Assembly: GCA_964606735.1 (NCBI GenBank) | Contig: CAZSHI010000007.1 | Coordinates: 1 to 64,000 of the forward strand | Source: UBA5109 sp964606735 | GTDB lineage: Bacteria; Pseudomonadota; Gammaproteobacteria; Pseudomonadales; Pseudohongiellaceae | Reading direction: 5' to 3' | DNA: 64,000 nt | In this document: in pieces, positions 46,578 to 55,777 of the stretch | Layout of the letters: each line of letters begins with the position of its first letter | Position numbering within the stretch: position 1 is the stretch's first letter | Notes under the pieces: model-generated | Told to the model about the DNA's origin: nothing | Databases searched by the model: none | The model's input: the letters and a program-made list of their open reading frames with translations, nothing else | Translations under genes and position numbers: made by a program

Positions 46578-48589
46578 TGAGTGAAGAAATGAGCAACGCT
46601 GTGAACGAGCAGGTTAAAAAGAATTCCTTTATGAGCTGGATCGATGCGCGTCTGCCGGTTACCCAGGCCGTGCAAAAGCACATGACCAAGTATTATGCGC
46701 CCAAAAACTTCAATTTCTGGTATGTCTTCGGCGTACTGGCGCTGGTGGTGCTGGTCAATCAACTGCTGACAGGTATCTGGTTGACGATGAACTATGTCCC
46801 CAGTGCCGATGCCGCTTTTGCTTCTGTTGAATACATCATGCGGGATGTCGATTTCGGCTGGATGTTGCGATATATGCATTCCACCGGGGCCTCTGCTTTT
46901 TTTGTTGTGGTTTATCTGCATATGTTCCGTGGCCTTATGTATGGCTCTTACCAGAAACCGCGTGAACTGATCTGGATTTTCGGTATGACCATTTACCTGG
47001 TGCTGATGGCCGAGGGTTTCATGGGCTATGTACTGCCCTGGGGTCAGATGTCCTACTGGGGAGCCAATGTGATCGTCAGTCTGTTTGGCGCCATTCCCTT
47101 TGTTGGTGAAGACCTGATGGTCTGGATTCAGGGGGATTACCTGATCTCTGGTGCTACGCTGAACCGCTTCTTTGCCCTGCACGTGGTGGCTCTGCCGCTG
47201 GTGCTTATTGCCCTCGTTGTACTACATTTGTTGGCCCTGCACGAAGTCGGTTCCAACAACCCGGACGGTATTGAAATCAAGGCCAATAAGGATGAAAACG
47301 GCATTCCGCGAGACGGCATCCCATTCCATCCCTATTACACGGTGCATGATCTGGTTGGTGTGGTCGTGTTCCTGTTTGTGTTTGCCTTTGTAATTTTCTT
47401 TATGCCGGAAATGGGTGGTTATTTCCTGGAGTACGCCAACTTCGAAGAAGCCAATAACCTCAAGACACCGGAACATATTGCTCCGGTCTGGTATTTCACC
47501 CCCTTCTATTCAATGCTTAGAGCCGTGACCTTCCCGCTCTTCGGTATCGATGCCAAATTCTGGGGACTGGTAGTGATGGCCGGTGCTATTGCCATCCTGT
47601 TCGTGATGCCCTGGCTGGATCGCAGCCCGGTTAAATCCATGCGCTATAAAGGTACTTACAGCCGCGTTGCTTTGTTTGCTTTTGTCATCAGTTTTATCAT
47701 TCTGGGTGTCCTGGGTACCAAGATTGCTACCGGGCCACGTACGGCACTGGCGCAGATCTGTACGGTCATCTACTTTGTGTATTTCCTGGCAATGCCCTGG
47801 TATACCCGCAAAGAACAAACAAGCACACCGCCAGAGCGAGTGACCGGTCGTTTTATCACGCTTCCACAGTTACTAATGGCGCTGGGCCTACTGATTGCCC
47901 TGACCATAGTCCCCTTAACGGTTGTGGGTGCTGAAGCCGAAGTCGAACTGGAAGAAGTGGAAATGAATTTGGAAGATACCGTTTCGCTGCAATCCGGTTT
48001 ACAGACTTTCATGAACTACTGCATGGGCTGTCATTCACTGGGTTATTCACGCTACCAGCGCGTGGCTGAAGACCTGAATATCCCTGAAGACATCATGCTG
48101 GAGTCTGTAGTTTTCAACCCTGAAACCAATATCGGTGATCTGATGATCAGTGCCATGCCGGAAACAGCAGAAAACTGGTTTGGTGTAGCTCCTCCTGACC
48201 TTTCTCTGGTTGCACGGGTTCGTCAGCCGGAATGGTTATATGGATATCTCACCGGCTTTTATCTGGATTCCTCACGCCCCTTCGGTGTCAATAACCGGGT
48301 GTTTGCCAATGTCGGTATGCCAAATGTACTGGCTGAATTGCAGGGTGATCAGGTCTGTGATGATCTGGAACACTGTGAAGAGCTGCATCACGTTGATGGC
48401 ACCGGCGCACTCAGCGAAGCAGAGTTTGAGGAAGTGGTCTATGACCTGGTTAATTTCCTCTACTATGCCGGTGAACCTTCCCGCCTGGATCGCGAGCGAA
48501 TCGGCGGATTCGTGCTGTTCTTTTTAGCCTTCCTCTTTGTCTTTGTTTACATGCTGAACAGAGAATACTGGAAAGACGTAGAACATTAA
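46577..48589 (+). CDS. Fused cytochrome b / cytochrome c1 of the bc1 complex
   Basis: One 670-aa frame without an internal stop. Residues 1-415 are cytochrome b: paired heme His in HSTGASAFFVVVYLHMF and in ALHVVALPLVLIALVVLHLL, and PEH in the Qo region (canonically PEWY). At about 425-447 a hydrophobic stretch ending VVGAEA resembles a c1 signal peptide. Residues 448-670 are cytochrome c1 with CMGCH (482-486), an axial-Met candidate in FANVGMP, and a C-terminal anchor. Pseudomonas has separate petB and petC genes. Bradyrhizobium fbcH is a known b/c1 fusion cut in two after export; the same maturation is inferred here. sspA follows. Confidence 0.93.
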   Translation: MSEEMSNAVNEQVKKNSFMSWIDARLPVTQAVQKHMTKYYAPKNFNFWYVFGVLALVVLVNQLLTGIWLTMNYVPSADAAFASVEYIMRDVDFGWMLRYMHSTGASAFFVVVYLHMFRGLMYGSYQKPRELIWIFGMTIYLVLMAEGFMGYVLPWGQMSYWGANVIVSLFGAIPFVGEDLMVWIQGDYLISGATLNRFFALHVVALPLVLIALVVLHLLALHEVGSNNPDGIEIKANKDENGIPRDGIPFHPYYTVHDLVGVVVFLFVFAFVIFFMPEMGGYFLEYANFEEANNLKTPEHIAPVWYFTPFYSMLRAVTFPLFGIDAKFWGLVVMAGAIAILFVMPWLDRSPVKSMRYKGTYSRVALFAFVISFIILGVLGTKIATGPRTALAQICTVIYFVYFLAMPWYTRKEQTSTPPERVTGRFITLPQLLMALGLLIALTIVPLTVVGAEAEVELEEVEMNLEDTVSLQSGLQTFMNYCMGCHSLGYSRYQRVAEDLNIPEDIMLESVVFNPETNIGDLMISAMPETAENWFGVAPPDLSLVARVRQPEWLYGYLTGFYLDSSRPFGVNNRVFANVGMPNVLAELQGDQVCDDLEHCEELHHVDGTGALSEAEFEEVVYDLVNFLYYAGEPSRLDRERIGGFVLFFLAFLFVFVYMLNREYWKDVEH

Positions 48590-48625
48590 TAATAGGCTGA
48601 ATAACATTTACGAGGCTGATTCAAT

Positions 48626-49264
48626 ATGGGAGTAGTGACCAAACGCTCTTCAATGCTGTTCTATTCTGATGGCAACAGTCAGTATAGCCATCGGGTCAGG
48701 ATTGTGCTGGCGGAAAAAGGTGTCACGGTGGATATTGTCGATGTCGATAGATACGACTTGCCTGAAGATCTGATTGATCTGAATCCCTACAGTACGCTGC
48801 CTACTCTGGTTGATCGTGATCTGGTGCTGTATGAATCCGGTATCATGATGGAATATCTGGACGAGCGTTTTCCCCATCCGCCACTGTTTCCTGTCTATCC
48901 GGTAGCACGTGCCCAGAGTAGACTGTGGATGCACCGCATTGAAAAAGACTGGTGTACCCTGGTAGAAAAAATCCAGCTCGAAGAGGGCACCGACAAAGAA
49001 TTGAATGCAGCGCGTAAAGAACTGGTTGAAAGCCTGCTTTCCATAGCGCCTATTTTTGCCGAAAAGCCTTATTTCATGAGTGAGGAATTCACCATTGTTG
49101 ATTGTTGTGTGCTCCCCATCCTCTGGCGCTTACCTGAACTGGGTATCAAACTGCCAGAAAACAAGACAAGCAAACCTCTGATAGAATACCGGCAGAGACT
49201 CTTTGAACGGGAGTCTGTCCAGGAGTCACTTTCCGAACAGGAAAAGGAAATGGCCAGCTGGTAA
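48626..49264 (+). CDS. sspA: Stringent starvation protein A
   Basis: 212 aa GST-fold protein that binds RNA polymerase. N-terminal thioredoxin-like domain with SHRVRIVLAEKGV, PTLVDRDLVLYES and DERFPHPPL(F)P. It lacks the catalytic residue of true GSTs, as usual for SspA. Order petABC-sspAB is conserved with Pseudomonas. Confidence 0.95.
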   Translation: MGVVTKRSSMLFYSDGNSQYSHRVRIVLAEKGVTVDIVDVDRYDLPEDLIDLNPYSTLPTLVDRDLVLYESGIMMEYLDERFPHPPLFPVYPVARAQSRLWMHRIEKDWCTLVEKIQLEEGTDKELNAARKELVESLLSIAPIFAEKPYFMSEEFTIVDCCVLPILWRLPELGIKLPENKTSKPLIEYRQRLFERESVQESLSEQEKEMASW

Positions 49265-49299
49265 ACAATTTTTCTCTTATCAGCGCAACGGGTAAAAGC

Positions 49300-49713
49300 A
49301 TGACAATGACTTCACACCGTCCCTATATGATAAGAGCCCTGCATGAATGGATGCTGGACAATAACTGCACGCCCTACATCCTGGTGAATGCCTTTGTCAA
49401 AGGTGTCGAAGTTCCACAGGATTACGTCAAGGATGGCCAGATTGTTCTTAACATATCCCCACGTGCCATCAAGACCCTGAATATCAGCAATGCCGGTATA
49501 GAGTTTGAGGGCCGTTTTGGCGGCATTCCCACCAAGGTTTATGTCCCTACAGCTGCTGTGCTGGGTATTTATGCCAGAGAGAACGGGCAGGGTATGATGT
49601 TTGACGATGACGACCCCATGCCAGAGCCTCCATCATCAGTCACTGAGGGTGATGCTGATTTTAAAGGGAAAAAAATTAAAAGCGGCAAGCCGACCTTGCG
49701 CGTTGTTAAATAG
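49300..49713 (+). CDS. sspB: ClpXP protease specificity-enhancing factor
   Basis: 137 aa adaptor that brings ssrA-tagged proteins to ClpXP. The SMART-like substrate domain (RPYMIRALHEWMLDN..., LNISPRAIKTL) is followed by an acidic flexible linker (about 100-120) and the ClpX-binding tail GKPTLRVVK. Co-transcribed with sspA. Confidence 0.95.
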   Translation: MTMTSHRPYMIRALHEWMLDNNCTPYILVNAFVKGVEVPQDYVKDGQIVLNISPRAIKTLNISNAGIEFEGRFGGIPTKVYVPTAAVLGIYARENGQGMMFDDDDPMPEPPSSVTEGDADFKGKKIKSGKPTLRVVK

Positions 49714-49791
49714 TTACCCTGTGTTTTGAGTGCGTCCTGATAAGCCGAGTTCTTGTCGATATTACTGAGCTAAGCCAAGACTCTGAGGATG

Positions 49792-50364
49792 CTAGTCGAT
49801 ATATTCGAATGCCCTTACTACTTTGGTCACACCGCGAGTGGCGCTGACCAGTTCTACAGCACGATCTGCCTCTTGCCGGGTCAACAGGCCCATGAGATAA
49901 ACCACACCGTTCTCGGTCACAACCTTGGTGCGCAGGCCTTCGACATCATCATTGACCAGCATCATGGATTTGATTTTGGTGGTCAGCCAGGCATCGTTGG
50001 TTCTGGAGAGGAAGGAGGTATCACCGGCTACTTCCAGCTCATTGTAGATGGTTTTAACACGGCTGTTACTGGTGCTCGCTACTCGTGTGGCCAGGTTTTT
50101 CAGCTCCTGTGTCGGCACCTGGCCAACCAGCAACACGGTCTGGTTAAAACTGATAACGTCGATATTGGAATCACGGAGCGCTTCATCGGCTGCATTGATA
50201 TTGACGGCAATCATGGTTTCAATGGCGCCATCATCAAGGACTGACCCGGTGCTGCGGCTACCGCGGTTCTCCTCAATGCTGTCATTCCCATTCAGGGTGC
50301 TGATGATCGAGGAGCAGGCGCTCAGGTTCAGCAACATTAAAATGAAAAATAGTCGAGCTAGCAT
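49792..50364 (-). CDS. dolP: BON-domain outer-membrane lipoprotein DolP/YraP
   Basis: 190 aa. Lipobox LSAC (Cys about 17), then two BON domains (about 48-115 and 120-190) that bind anionic phospholipids. In E. coli DolP supports outer-membrane integrity and BAM function. diaA lies 18 bp upstream, and yraN and lpoA follow beyond the PhoH gene, matching the yraN-diaA-yraP neighbourhood of enterobacteria. Confidence 0.92.
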   Translation of the reverse strand: MLARLFFILMLLNLSACSSIISTLNGNDSIEENRGSRSTGSVLDDGAIETMIAVNINAADEALRDSNIDVISFNQTVLLVGQVPTQELKNLATRVASTSNSRVKTIYNELEVAGDTSFLSRTNDAWLTTKIKSMMLVNDDVEGLRTKVVTENGVVYLMGLLTRQEADRAVELVSATRGVTKVVRAFEYID

Positions 50365-50382
50365 AAGTATAGATCCTGGGCT

Positions 50383-50973
50383 TTATTCAGCACCGAACAG
50401 TTGCGTATCAATGAGATCACATAAACAATGTATCACCAGCAAGTGTACTTCCTGGATACGGGCAGTGACTTGCGATGGCACACAAATTTCGACATCACCT
50501 TCCATCATCAGTTCCCTCATGGCTCCGCCATCGCGGCCATCAAGCATGACAACTTTCATGTTGCGTTTATGGGCAACATTGATCGCCTCGATAACATTCG
50601 GCGAGTTGCCGCTGGTCGAGATAGCCAGAAGTACATCACCTTCCTGCCCGAGAGCCCGGATCTGTTTGGAGAAAACCTCCTCATAAGAGTAGTCATTGGC
50701 AATCGAGGTGAGAGTCGAGCTGTCAGTCGTCAGGGCGATGGCGGGCAAGGGAGGTCGTTCCCGCTCAAAACGATTGAGCAGTTCTGACGAAAAATGCTGG
50801 GCGTCGCCAGCAGAACCGCCATTGCCGCAGCTGAGAATTTTTTTCTCGTTGAGCAGTGCTTCAACCATGAGAGAGGCCGCATCAAGAATTGCCGGACTGA
50901 TGCTTTCCATGGCCTGCATTTTGGCTTCAATGCTGGCCGCAAAAAACTGTTTGATTCGCTCCAGATAGTCCAT
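50383..50973 (-). CDS. diaA: SIS-domain DnaA initiator-associating protein DiaA
   Basis: 196 aa single SIS-domain protein related to GmhA. Start ATG 50973 with GAGGG 6 nt upstream; an ATG two codons earlier is too close to that site. SCGNGGSAGDAQHFSSELL and STSGNSPN are the sugar-phosphate loops. Context next to dolP favours DiaA, which helps load DnaA at oriC, over phosphoheptose isomerase, but both share this fold. Confidence 0.85.
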   Translation of the reverse strand: MDYLERIKQFFAASIEAKMQAMESISPAILDAASLMVEALLNEKKILSCGNGGSAGDAQHFSSELLNRFERERPPLPAIALTTDSSTLTSIANDYSYEEVFSKQIRALGQEGDVLLAISTSGNSPNVIEAINVAHKRNMKVVMLDGRDGGAMRELMMEGDVEICVPSQVTARIQEVHLLVIHCLCDLIDTQLFGAE

Positions 50974-51238
50974 ATGCATCCCTCAATTAAGAAAATCGAT
51001 AGTTTTCATTAAGATACAAGGTTTTCTTGCAACTTTTTGGTCAATGACATTGCACAGTCATTGTTAATTGTGTCAGACTGTAAGCAGCTAGTACAGTACT
51101 AGCGATATTCTTCACACAAACCAACAAAGCGCATCAACAGGAGGCCACCCAGCATTCATCTAAACAACTAGCCAAGTACACAGAGAGTACAGTTACCTTT
51201 TCTCAACTCAAACTTTTTTAGCATATTGGAGTGTGAGC
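50974..51238. other. Divergent diaA / phoH-like intergenic region
   Basis: A 265-bp gap. It contains a perfect 7-bp inverted repeat, CAATGAC-N8-GTCATTG (51042-51063), placed some 70 bp upstream of diaA, a plausible operator. No PHO box was found despite the PhoH name of the downstream gene. The rest shows nothing recognisable. Confidence 0.4.
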
Positions 51239-52051
51239 ATGGCCAGAAGATCGCACAAACGTTCGATCCAATATTATGATGACCTAGACAACCCTTACTA
51301 CACGCACAAAAGCAACAAACGTAAAGACAAACAAAGGCGCCGAAAAGGCCCAGAAGAACCCAGCAATATCGTCGAGCTTAACAGTCTGCTCAATACAGGC
51401 TACAAGCCTCCGCAGCAAAAACTCCTGTTAGAACCCCGCAATCCTGCACAAAAACGCTATATCAATGCCATCAAGAATAATTGTCTGACCTTTGGTCTTG
51501 GGCCTGCCGGTACCGGCAAATCCTATTGTGCAGGGGCTCTGGCTGCCCAGGCTCTGGAATCCGGTCGAATTGAGCGAATCATCTTTACCCGTCCTGCAGT
51601 TGAAGCCGGTGAACAGCTCGGCTTTTTGCCAGGCAAACTGGAAGATAAATTTTCCGTTTACATCGATGCCTTCCGGGATATTCTGAATGAACGTTTGGGC
51701 AAGGGTGTTGTCGAGTATTGTCTGCGGCACGGTAGAATCGTCGGAGCTCCACTGGCATTCATGCGAGGTAAAACCTTCAATGCATCTACCTTTGTGATTC
51801 TGGATGAAGCACAAAATGTCACCCCTGCGCAGATGAAAATGTTTTTAACGCGGATTGGTGAAGACTGCAAAGTAGTGGTGAACGGCGATACGCATCAGAG
51901 CGATATACGTGGCCCAAATGGTCTGGATGATGCGGTTAACAGATTGCGTGGTCTGCCGGGAGTGCATGTGCATACCTTCAGGAAGGAAGATTCGGTGCGC
52001 AGTGGTCTGGTACGGCATGTGCTGGATCGTTACGAGAGCATTCATGGCTAG
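51239..52051 (+). CDS. PhoH-family ATPase
   Basis: 270 aa. Start ATG 51239 with TTGGAG 7 nt upstream. Residues 1-45 are basic and Lys/Arg-rich (RKDKQRRRKGP), likely disordered and possibly RNA-binding. The PhoH ATPase follows: Walker A GPAGTGKS, TRPAVEAGEQLGFLPG, Walker B FVILDEAQN and GDTHQSD. It has no KH or PIN domain. PhoH-like proteins are linked to RNA metabolism but their exact activity is unresolved. The usual ybeZ context (ybeY, lnt, miaB) is absent, so this is the stand-alone type. Confidence 0.85.
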   Translation: MARRSHKRSIQYYDDLDNPYYTHKSNKRKDKQRRRKGPEEPSNIVELNSLLNTGYKPPQQKLLLEPRNPAQKRYINAIKNNCLTFGLGPAGTGKSYCAGALAAQALESGRIERIIFTRPAVEAGEQLGFLPGKLEDKFSVYIDAFRDILNERLGKGVVEYCLRHGRIVGAPLAFMRGKTFNASTFVILDEAQNVTPAQMKMFLTRIGEDCKVVVNGDTHQSDIRGPNGLDDAVNRLRGLPGVHVHTFRKEDSVRSGLVRHVLDRYESIHG

Positions 52052-52069
52052 TTGTCAGCGGCGCTGAAT

Positions 52070-52456
52070 TCAGCTTGCGGGGATAAAGGCATTTTTAAAC
52101 CAGCGAATCTCGGCATGCTTGTCTCTGCCGCTGATGCTGACAACGTCGAAACGGGCATCACATCGATCATAAAGCCCCTGGCGCAATAGGTAGTAGCGGG
52201 CACACTTAATCAGCTTTTGCTGCTTGTGCCAGTCGACGGTTTCGTGGGCCAGTCCGAACACCTCATTGTTTCGATAGCGTACTTCTGCAAAGACGATACT
52301 GCCCTGATCACTCAGGATCAGATCAACTTCTCCGAAACGGCAGTGGAAATTCTGGCTGAGTAAGCTCAGTCCTTGTCCTTGCAGATACTTCAAGGCCAGT
52401 TTTTCGTAAAAAAGCCCTTTACGCTGAGCGAGGCTGCGTGGCCTGCTGCTGAACAT
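52070..52456 (-). CDS. yraN: UPF0102 endonuclease-like protein YraN
   Basis: 128 aa from ATG 52456, preceded by the strong site AGGGAGG; a longer frame to 52534 would lie inside lpoA. Restriction-endonuclease-like fold with CRFGEVDLIL and IVFAEVRYR, the latter usually EVK. Its substrate is unknown; it may process structured DNA. Downstream of lpoA as in E. coli and Pseudomonas. Confidence 0.9.
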   Translation of the reverse strand: MFSSRPRSLAQRKGLFYEKLALKYLQGQGLSLLSQNFHCRFGEVDLILSDQGSIVFAEVRYRNNEVFGLAHETVDWHKQQKLIKCARYYLLRQGLYDRCDARFDVVSISGRDKHAEIRWFKNAFIPAS

Positions 52457-52482
52457 ACGATCCTCCCTGATCGTGTTGTAGT

Positions 52483-54339
52483 TTAATTTTCTGTGCTGAG
52501 AGGTCGGGGAAAGCCATCCTGCATGCGTGCCCAATTCAATTGCCGGGTGATACGGTTCTGTGCATCCAGGCTGAGTACGCCTGTAGCTCCAATGAAGGCA
52601 TTGGTGGCGCCCGTCTCCAGTTGACGGATTCTGGGATACAGCCTGAAGGCATCTATGCCGAATGCCTGCAAGCGCAGATTTTGTGCGCTGTTTTGCGGGA
52701 ACAGCATTTGTGCGCTGGTCTTAAGTTCATCTTCCTGCGAAAGCAGCCAGGGGCTTTCACCGAATATGATGCCATTTAGATCAACATCTTCCAGTGGGCG
52801 ATTGATGCCCGAATAGATATCCTGTGTTGCATAGACCGGGATATCGCCGGCATAAAGATAACCCAGGCTGGGCTTTATCTGGCGGGCGGCCAGTGGTCCG
52901 GCAATCAGGAAGATGAAATCGACGTCCTGGCGGCGCCGCTGCGAAAACTCCACCGATGCGTTGATCAGATCACTGATTTCCTCTTTGCGGTTTTCGCTGG
53001 CATTCAGGTCCAGCATGTTTTCAATACTTTCGGTGTAGTTGTTGCTGAAAAATTCCTGGGTAACGACCTGGCCACCCAATTGGGTCCACTGCTGAATGAA
53101 ACTGTCCCGTTTGCGCTGGTAAATTTCATCCGGCGGATTGAGAGGGCTTAGAATTGCAGCATAGCGGTGACCATCGTTCCAGGCTTTGACAGCAAGCTGG
53201 CGGGCTTCACTTTCCGGAGACAGGGCAAACTGATAAAGCTGGGGCGAGAGAGCTTCCAAACCTTCAATGTTATTCAGGGCCAGTGTTGGGACTCCGAGAT
53301 TTCTGACACTTTGCAGTTGGGCAACATTCTGTCTTAACAGGGGGCCGATTATCATCCCGGCGCCTTCCAGTCGGGCCTGACGATGCAGAGCGACCATGTC
53401 ATTTGTGCTACTCGTGTCATAAAAGCGAATCTGTGGTACCTGGCCGCCGAAAGAAAGCACATTGAGGTAGGCACTCATGAAGGCGTCTCTGACGATGAGA
53501 CCGGCTGCAGTATTCAAGGGCAGCAGCAGGGCAATCTGATTCGGCCTTTCTGCGGCCATCTGCTCGACCAGCTGCAGGGTTTGCGGTAGCTGTTCCGCAG
53601 CTGGATGACGGGACCAGCGCAGCTGCCAGTTATTGAGTTCAACCAGCTGTCTGTCCAGGTTGTATTGATAAGCTTTGCCGACAATGCCCAGTTCGTACCA
53701 GCCCTGGAAGGCATAAATGATCTCTGCTTCAGCCAGACTTCTTAACTCATCGACAGGCAGCGCCAGCAGGTTTTGCCAGAGCTTGTCATGATTGGTTTCT
53801 TTCTCGAAGACATTGAGAACCGGATCAACCAGAATTCGTTCTCGGATGGCGGCGGCAACATCGTTCTGCCCCTCATACGACTCTGCGCGCATCAGGCGTA
53901 ATTGTTTTTGTAAATTAATGGGTAGCTGGGGAAGGGCATCGAAGCGTTCAATGGTCAGGATGGTCAGCGCTTCTTCATAGCGCTGATTATCGACCAGATA
54001 CTGCGCACGCAGGAGTAGAATTTCAGTCGCCAGAGGCAGCTCAAGCTGGCGCGTGTTAAGTGTCGTCAACAGCTCATAGGCATCCCGGTCACGTCCTATA
54101 CCGATATAGGTTCTGGCTGCCTGCAGGGAAAAAAACTCACTATCCGGAGTTGAAGAATTATTGGCCTGGCGCAGCAGGGTGAAAATAAGCTCCTCTTCCG
54201 GGCTGCTGATACCATCATTATCGAGATCTATTTCTTCAATGCTGGCCAAGCCTTCCGGAAGCGAACCTGATGGCGTTGTGCTGCAGGAAACAAGCAACAT
54301 TGCCAGCAAAAAAAGGACTGAAAAACGTACTGGGGACAT
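52483..54339 (-). CDS. lpoA: Penicillin-binding protein activator LpoA
   Basis: 618 aa outer-membrane lipoprotein that activates PBP1a. Lipobox LVSC (Cys19), a TPR-like N-terminal domain (about 50-260) and a periplasmic-binding-protein-like C-terminal domain (about 270-610) with PNQIALLLPLN. An odd feature lies at residues 38-49: DLDNDGISSPEE fits the 12-residue EF-hand loop (D1, D3, D5, G6, E12), directly after the lipid anchor. I do not know this from E. coli LpoA. rsmI is divergent, as in other gammaproteobacteria. Confidence 0.92.
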   Translation of the reverse strand: MSPVRFSVLFLLAMLLVSCSTTPSGSLPEGLASIEEIDLDNDGISSPEEELIFTLLRQANNSSTPDSEFFSLQAARTYIGIGRDRDAYELLTTLNTRQLELPLATEILLLRAQYLVDNQRYEEALTILTIERFDALPQLPINLQKQLRLMRAESYEGQNDVAAAIRERILVDPVLNVFEKETNHDKLWQNLLALPVDELRSLAEAEIIYAFQGWYELGIVGKAYQYNLDRQLVELNNWQLRWSRHPAAEQLPQTLQLVEQMAAERPNQIALLLPLNTAAGLIVRDAFMSAYLNVLSFGGQVPQIRFYDTSSTNDMVALHRQARLEGAGMIIGPLLRQNVAQLQSVRNLGVPTLALNNIEGLEALSPQLYQFALSPESEARQLAVKAWNDGHRYAAILSPLNPPDEIYQRKRDSFIQQWTQLGGQVVTQEFFSNNYTESIENMLDLNASENRKEEISDLINASVEFSQRRRQDVDFIFLIAGPLAARQIKPSLGYLYAGDIPVYATQDIYSGINRPLEDVDLNGIIFGESPWLLSQEDELKTSAQMLFPQNSAQNLRLQAFGIDAFRLYPRIRQLETGATNAFIGATGVLSLDAQNRITRQLNWARMQDGFPRPLSTEN

Positions 54340-54434
54340 AGCAAGCAGTATAACCTAATATAGAAAGTGCGCTAACACTTGGCGCACAGTCTATGGCAAG
54401 ATGCCAGGCTTGCACAGCATCAGGGTTCCGGATT

Positions 54435-55292
54435 ATGTCAGCAGCCAGTCTATACATTGTCGCGACACCGATTGGCAATCTGCAGGATATTAGCTTGCGA
54501 GCCATCGAGGTACTCAGACAGGTCGACCTGATAGCCGCTGAAGATACTCGCCACAGTGCTAAGCTGTTGAAACATTACGGAATAACAAGCCCCTTGATGG
54601 CACTGCATGAACACAATGAACAGGCACGTATCGAACATTGCCTGCAAAACCTCAAAGAGGGCAGGTCGCTCGCGCTTATCACGGATGCCGGCACACCGCT
54701 GATATCTGATCCCGGTTTCCAACTGGTCCGTGCCGCCAGACAGGCCGGCCTGACGGTCAGCCCGGTTCCCGGCCCCAGTGCCATCACCGCTGCCTTGTCA
54801 TGCGCCGGCTTGCCATCAGACAGTTTTATATTCGCGGGTTTTTTACCTGCCAAACAGGCTGGTCGTCTGAAAAAACTGGAAAGCTTTTCAGGTGAAATCA
54901 GAACGATGATTTTTTATGAAGCTCCGCATCGTATCGTGGATACGTTACATGACATGCAAACGGTGTTTTCCCCGCAACGCCGAGCTGTGCTTGCCAGGGA
55001 AATGACCAAAGCGCACGAGACATTTCTTGCTGATACACTTGAAAACTTGCTGGAGAGACTTTCACAGGATGCCAATCAGCAACGCGGAGAAATGGTGCTT
55101 CTGTTGGAAGGTGATTCTGAAGAAAAATCTGCACCGCTGAAGGAAGTCACAGTGCAGCCAGATTGGCTGATGAAAATTTTACTGGAAGAACTGCCACTGA
55201 AACAGGCCAGTGCTCTGGCGGCAAAAATCAGCGGCCTTAAAAAGAACAGCCTTTACCAGATAGGCTTACAATTAAAAGAAAGTAATGATTGA
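54435..55292 (+). CDS. rsmI: 16S rRNA 2'-O-ribose C1402 methyltransferase
   Basis: 285 aa tetrapyrrole-methylase-fold SAM enzyme. Start ATG 54435 (MSAASLYIVATPIGN), not the earlier frame start at 54393. ATPIGNLQDIS, AEDTRHS, ITDAGTPLISDPG and VPGPSA are the family signatures. Divergent from lpoA. Its last 8 bp overlap the first DUF6644 gene, which is therefore probably read through from rsmI. Confidence 0.96.
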   Translation: MSAASLYIVATPIGNLQDISLRAIEVLRQVDLIAAEDTRHSAKLLKHYGITSPLMALHEHNEQARIEHCLQNLKEGRSLALITDAGTPLISDPGFQLVRAARQAGLTVSPVPGPSAITAALSCAGLPSDSFIFAGFLPAKQAGRLKKLESFSGEIRTMIFYEAPHRIVDTLHDMQTVFSPQRRAVLAREMTKAHETFLADTLENLLERLSQDANQQRGEMVLLLEGDSEEKSAPLKEVTVQPDWLMKILLEELPLKQASALAAKISGLKKNSLYQIGLQLKESND

Positions 55293-55776
55293 ATTTTTCG
55301 CTTGGCTGGAAGCCACTTCGCTTAGTATCTGGCTGCGGGAGTCCATGATAGGGTTTCCTTTGAGCCTGGTCATGCATGCACTCGGTATGGCCTTTTTGGT
55401 GGGTGTGCATTTTCTGCTGGATTTACGGATTCTGGGGATAGCTGGCAATGTACCGCTGGCTCCGCTACAACGATTTTTCCCGCTTATGTGGTTCAGTTTT
55501 TTTCTTGCCCTGTTTTCCGGCCTACTGCTCTTGCTGGCATACCCAGCCAAAGGGCTAACCAACCCGGTTTTTTATAGCAAGTTGCTACTGGTAGCGGCAG
55601 CGCTGTTAGTGGGTACAGTACTGGCCCGTCGGACTGTCAATGAGCCTGCTGTCATCAGCAGTAATACCAGGTTGATGGCGTTGCTGTCACTGTGTCTCTG
55701 GGCGACAGTGATTACGCTAGGTCGTCTACTGGCATACACCTATAAGGTATTATCAAGCTTCGAGCTGACATTTTGA
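55285..55776 (+). CDS. DUF6644-like four-helix membrane protein (copy 1)
   Basis: 163 aa with four predicted membrane helices. A conserved-looking His in VMHALGMAFLVG is followed one turn later by another His and then DLRILG. It overlaps the rsmI end by 8 bp and ends one base before copy 2. The two proteins align along their length (H-x-GxxxLxG...DLRxLG, PLA, the YPAKGLTNPVFYSK / NPAFQTK segment), so they are tandem paralogues. No established function; the His-in-helix pattern and size recall half of CopD or a cytochrome b561-type protein. Confidence 0.75.
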   Translation: MIEFFAWLEATSLSIWLRESMIGFPLSLVMHALGMAFLVGVHFLLDLRILGIAGNVPLAPLQRFFPLMWFSFFLALFSGLLLLLAYPAKGLTNPVFYSKLLLVAAALLVGTVLARRTVNEPAVISSNTRLMALLSLCLWATVITLGRLLAYTYKVLSSFELTF

Positions 55777-55777
55777 T

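Noticed and set aside
51001..51238. PHO box upstream of the phoH-like gene
   Set aside because: No pair of CTGTCAT-like repeats with 4-bp spacing; only an unrelated palindrome.
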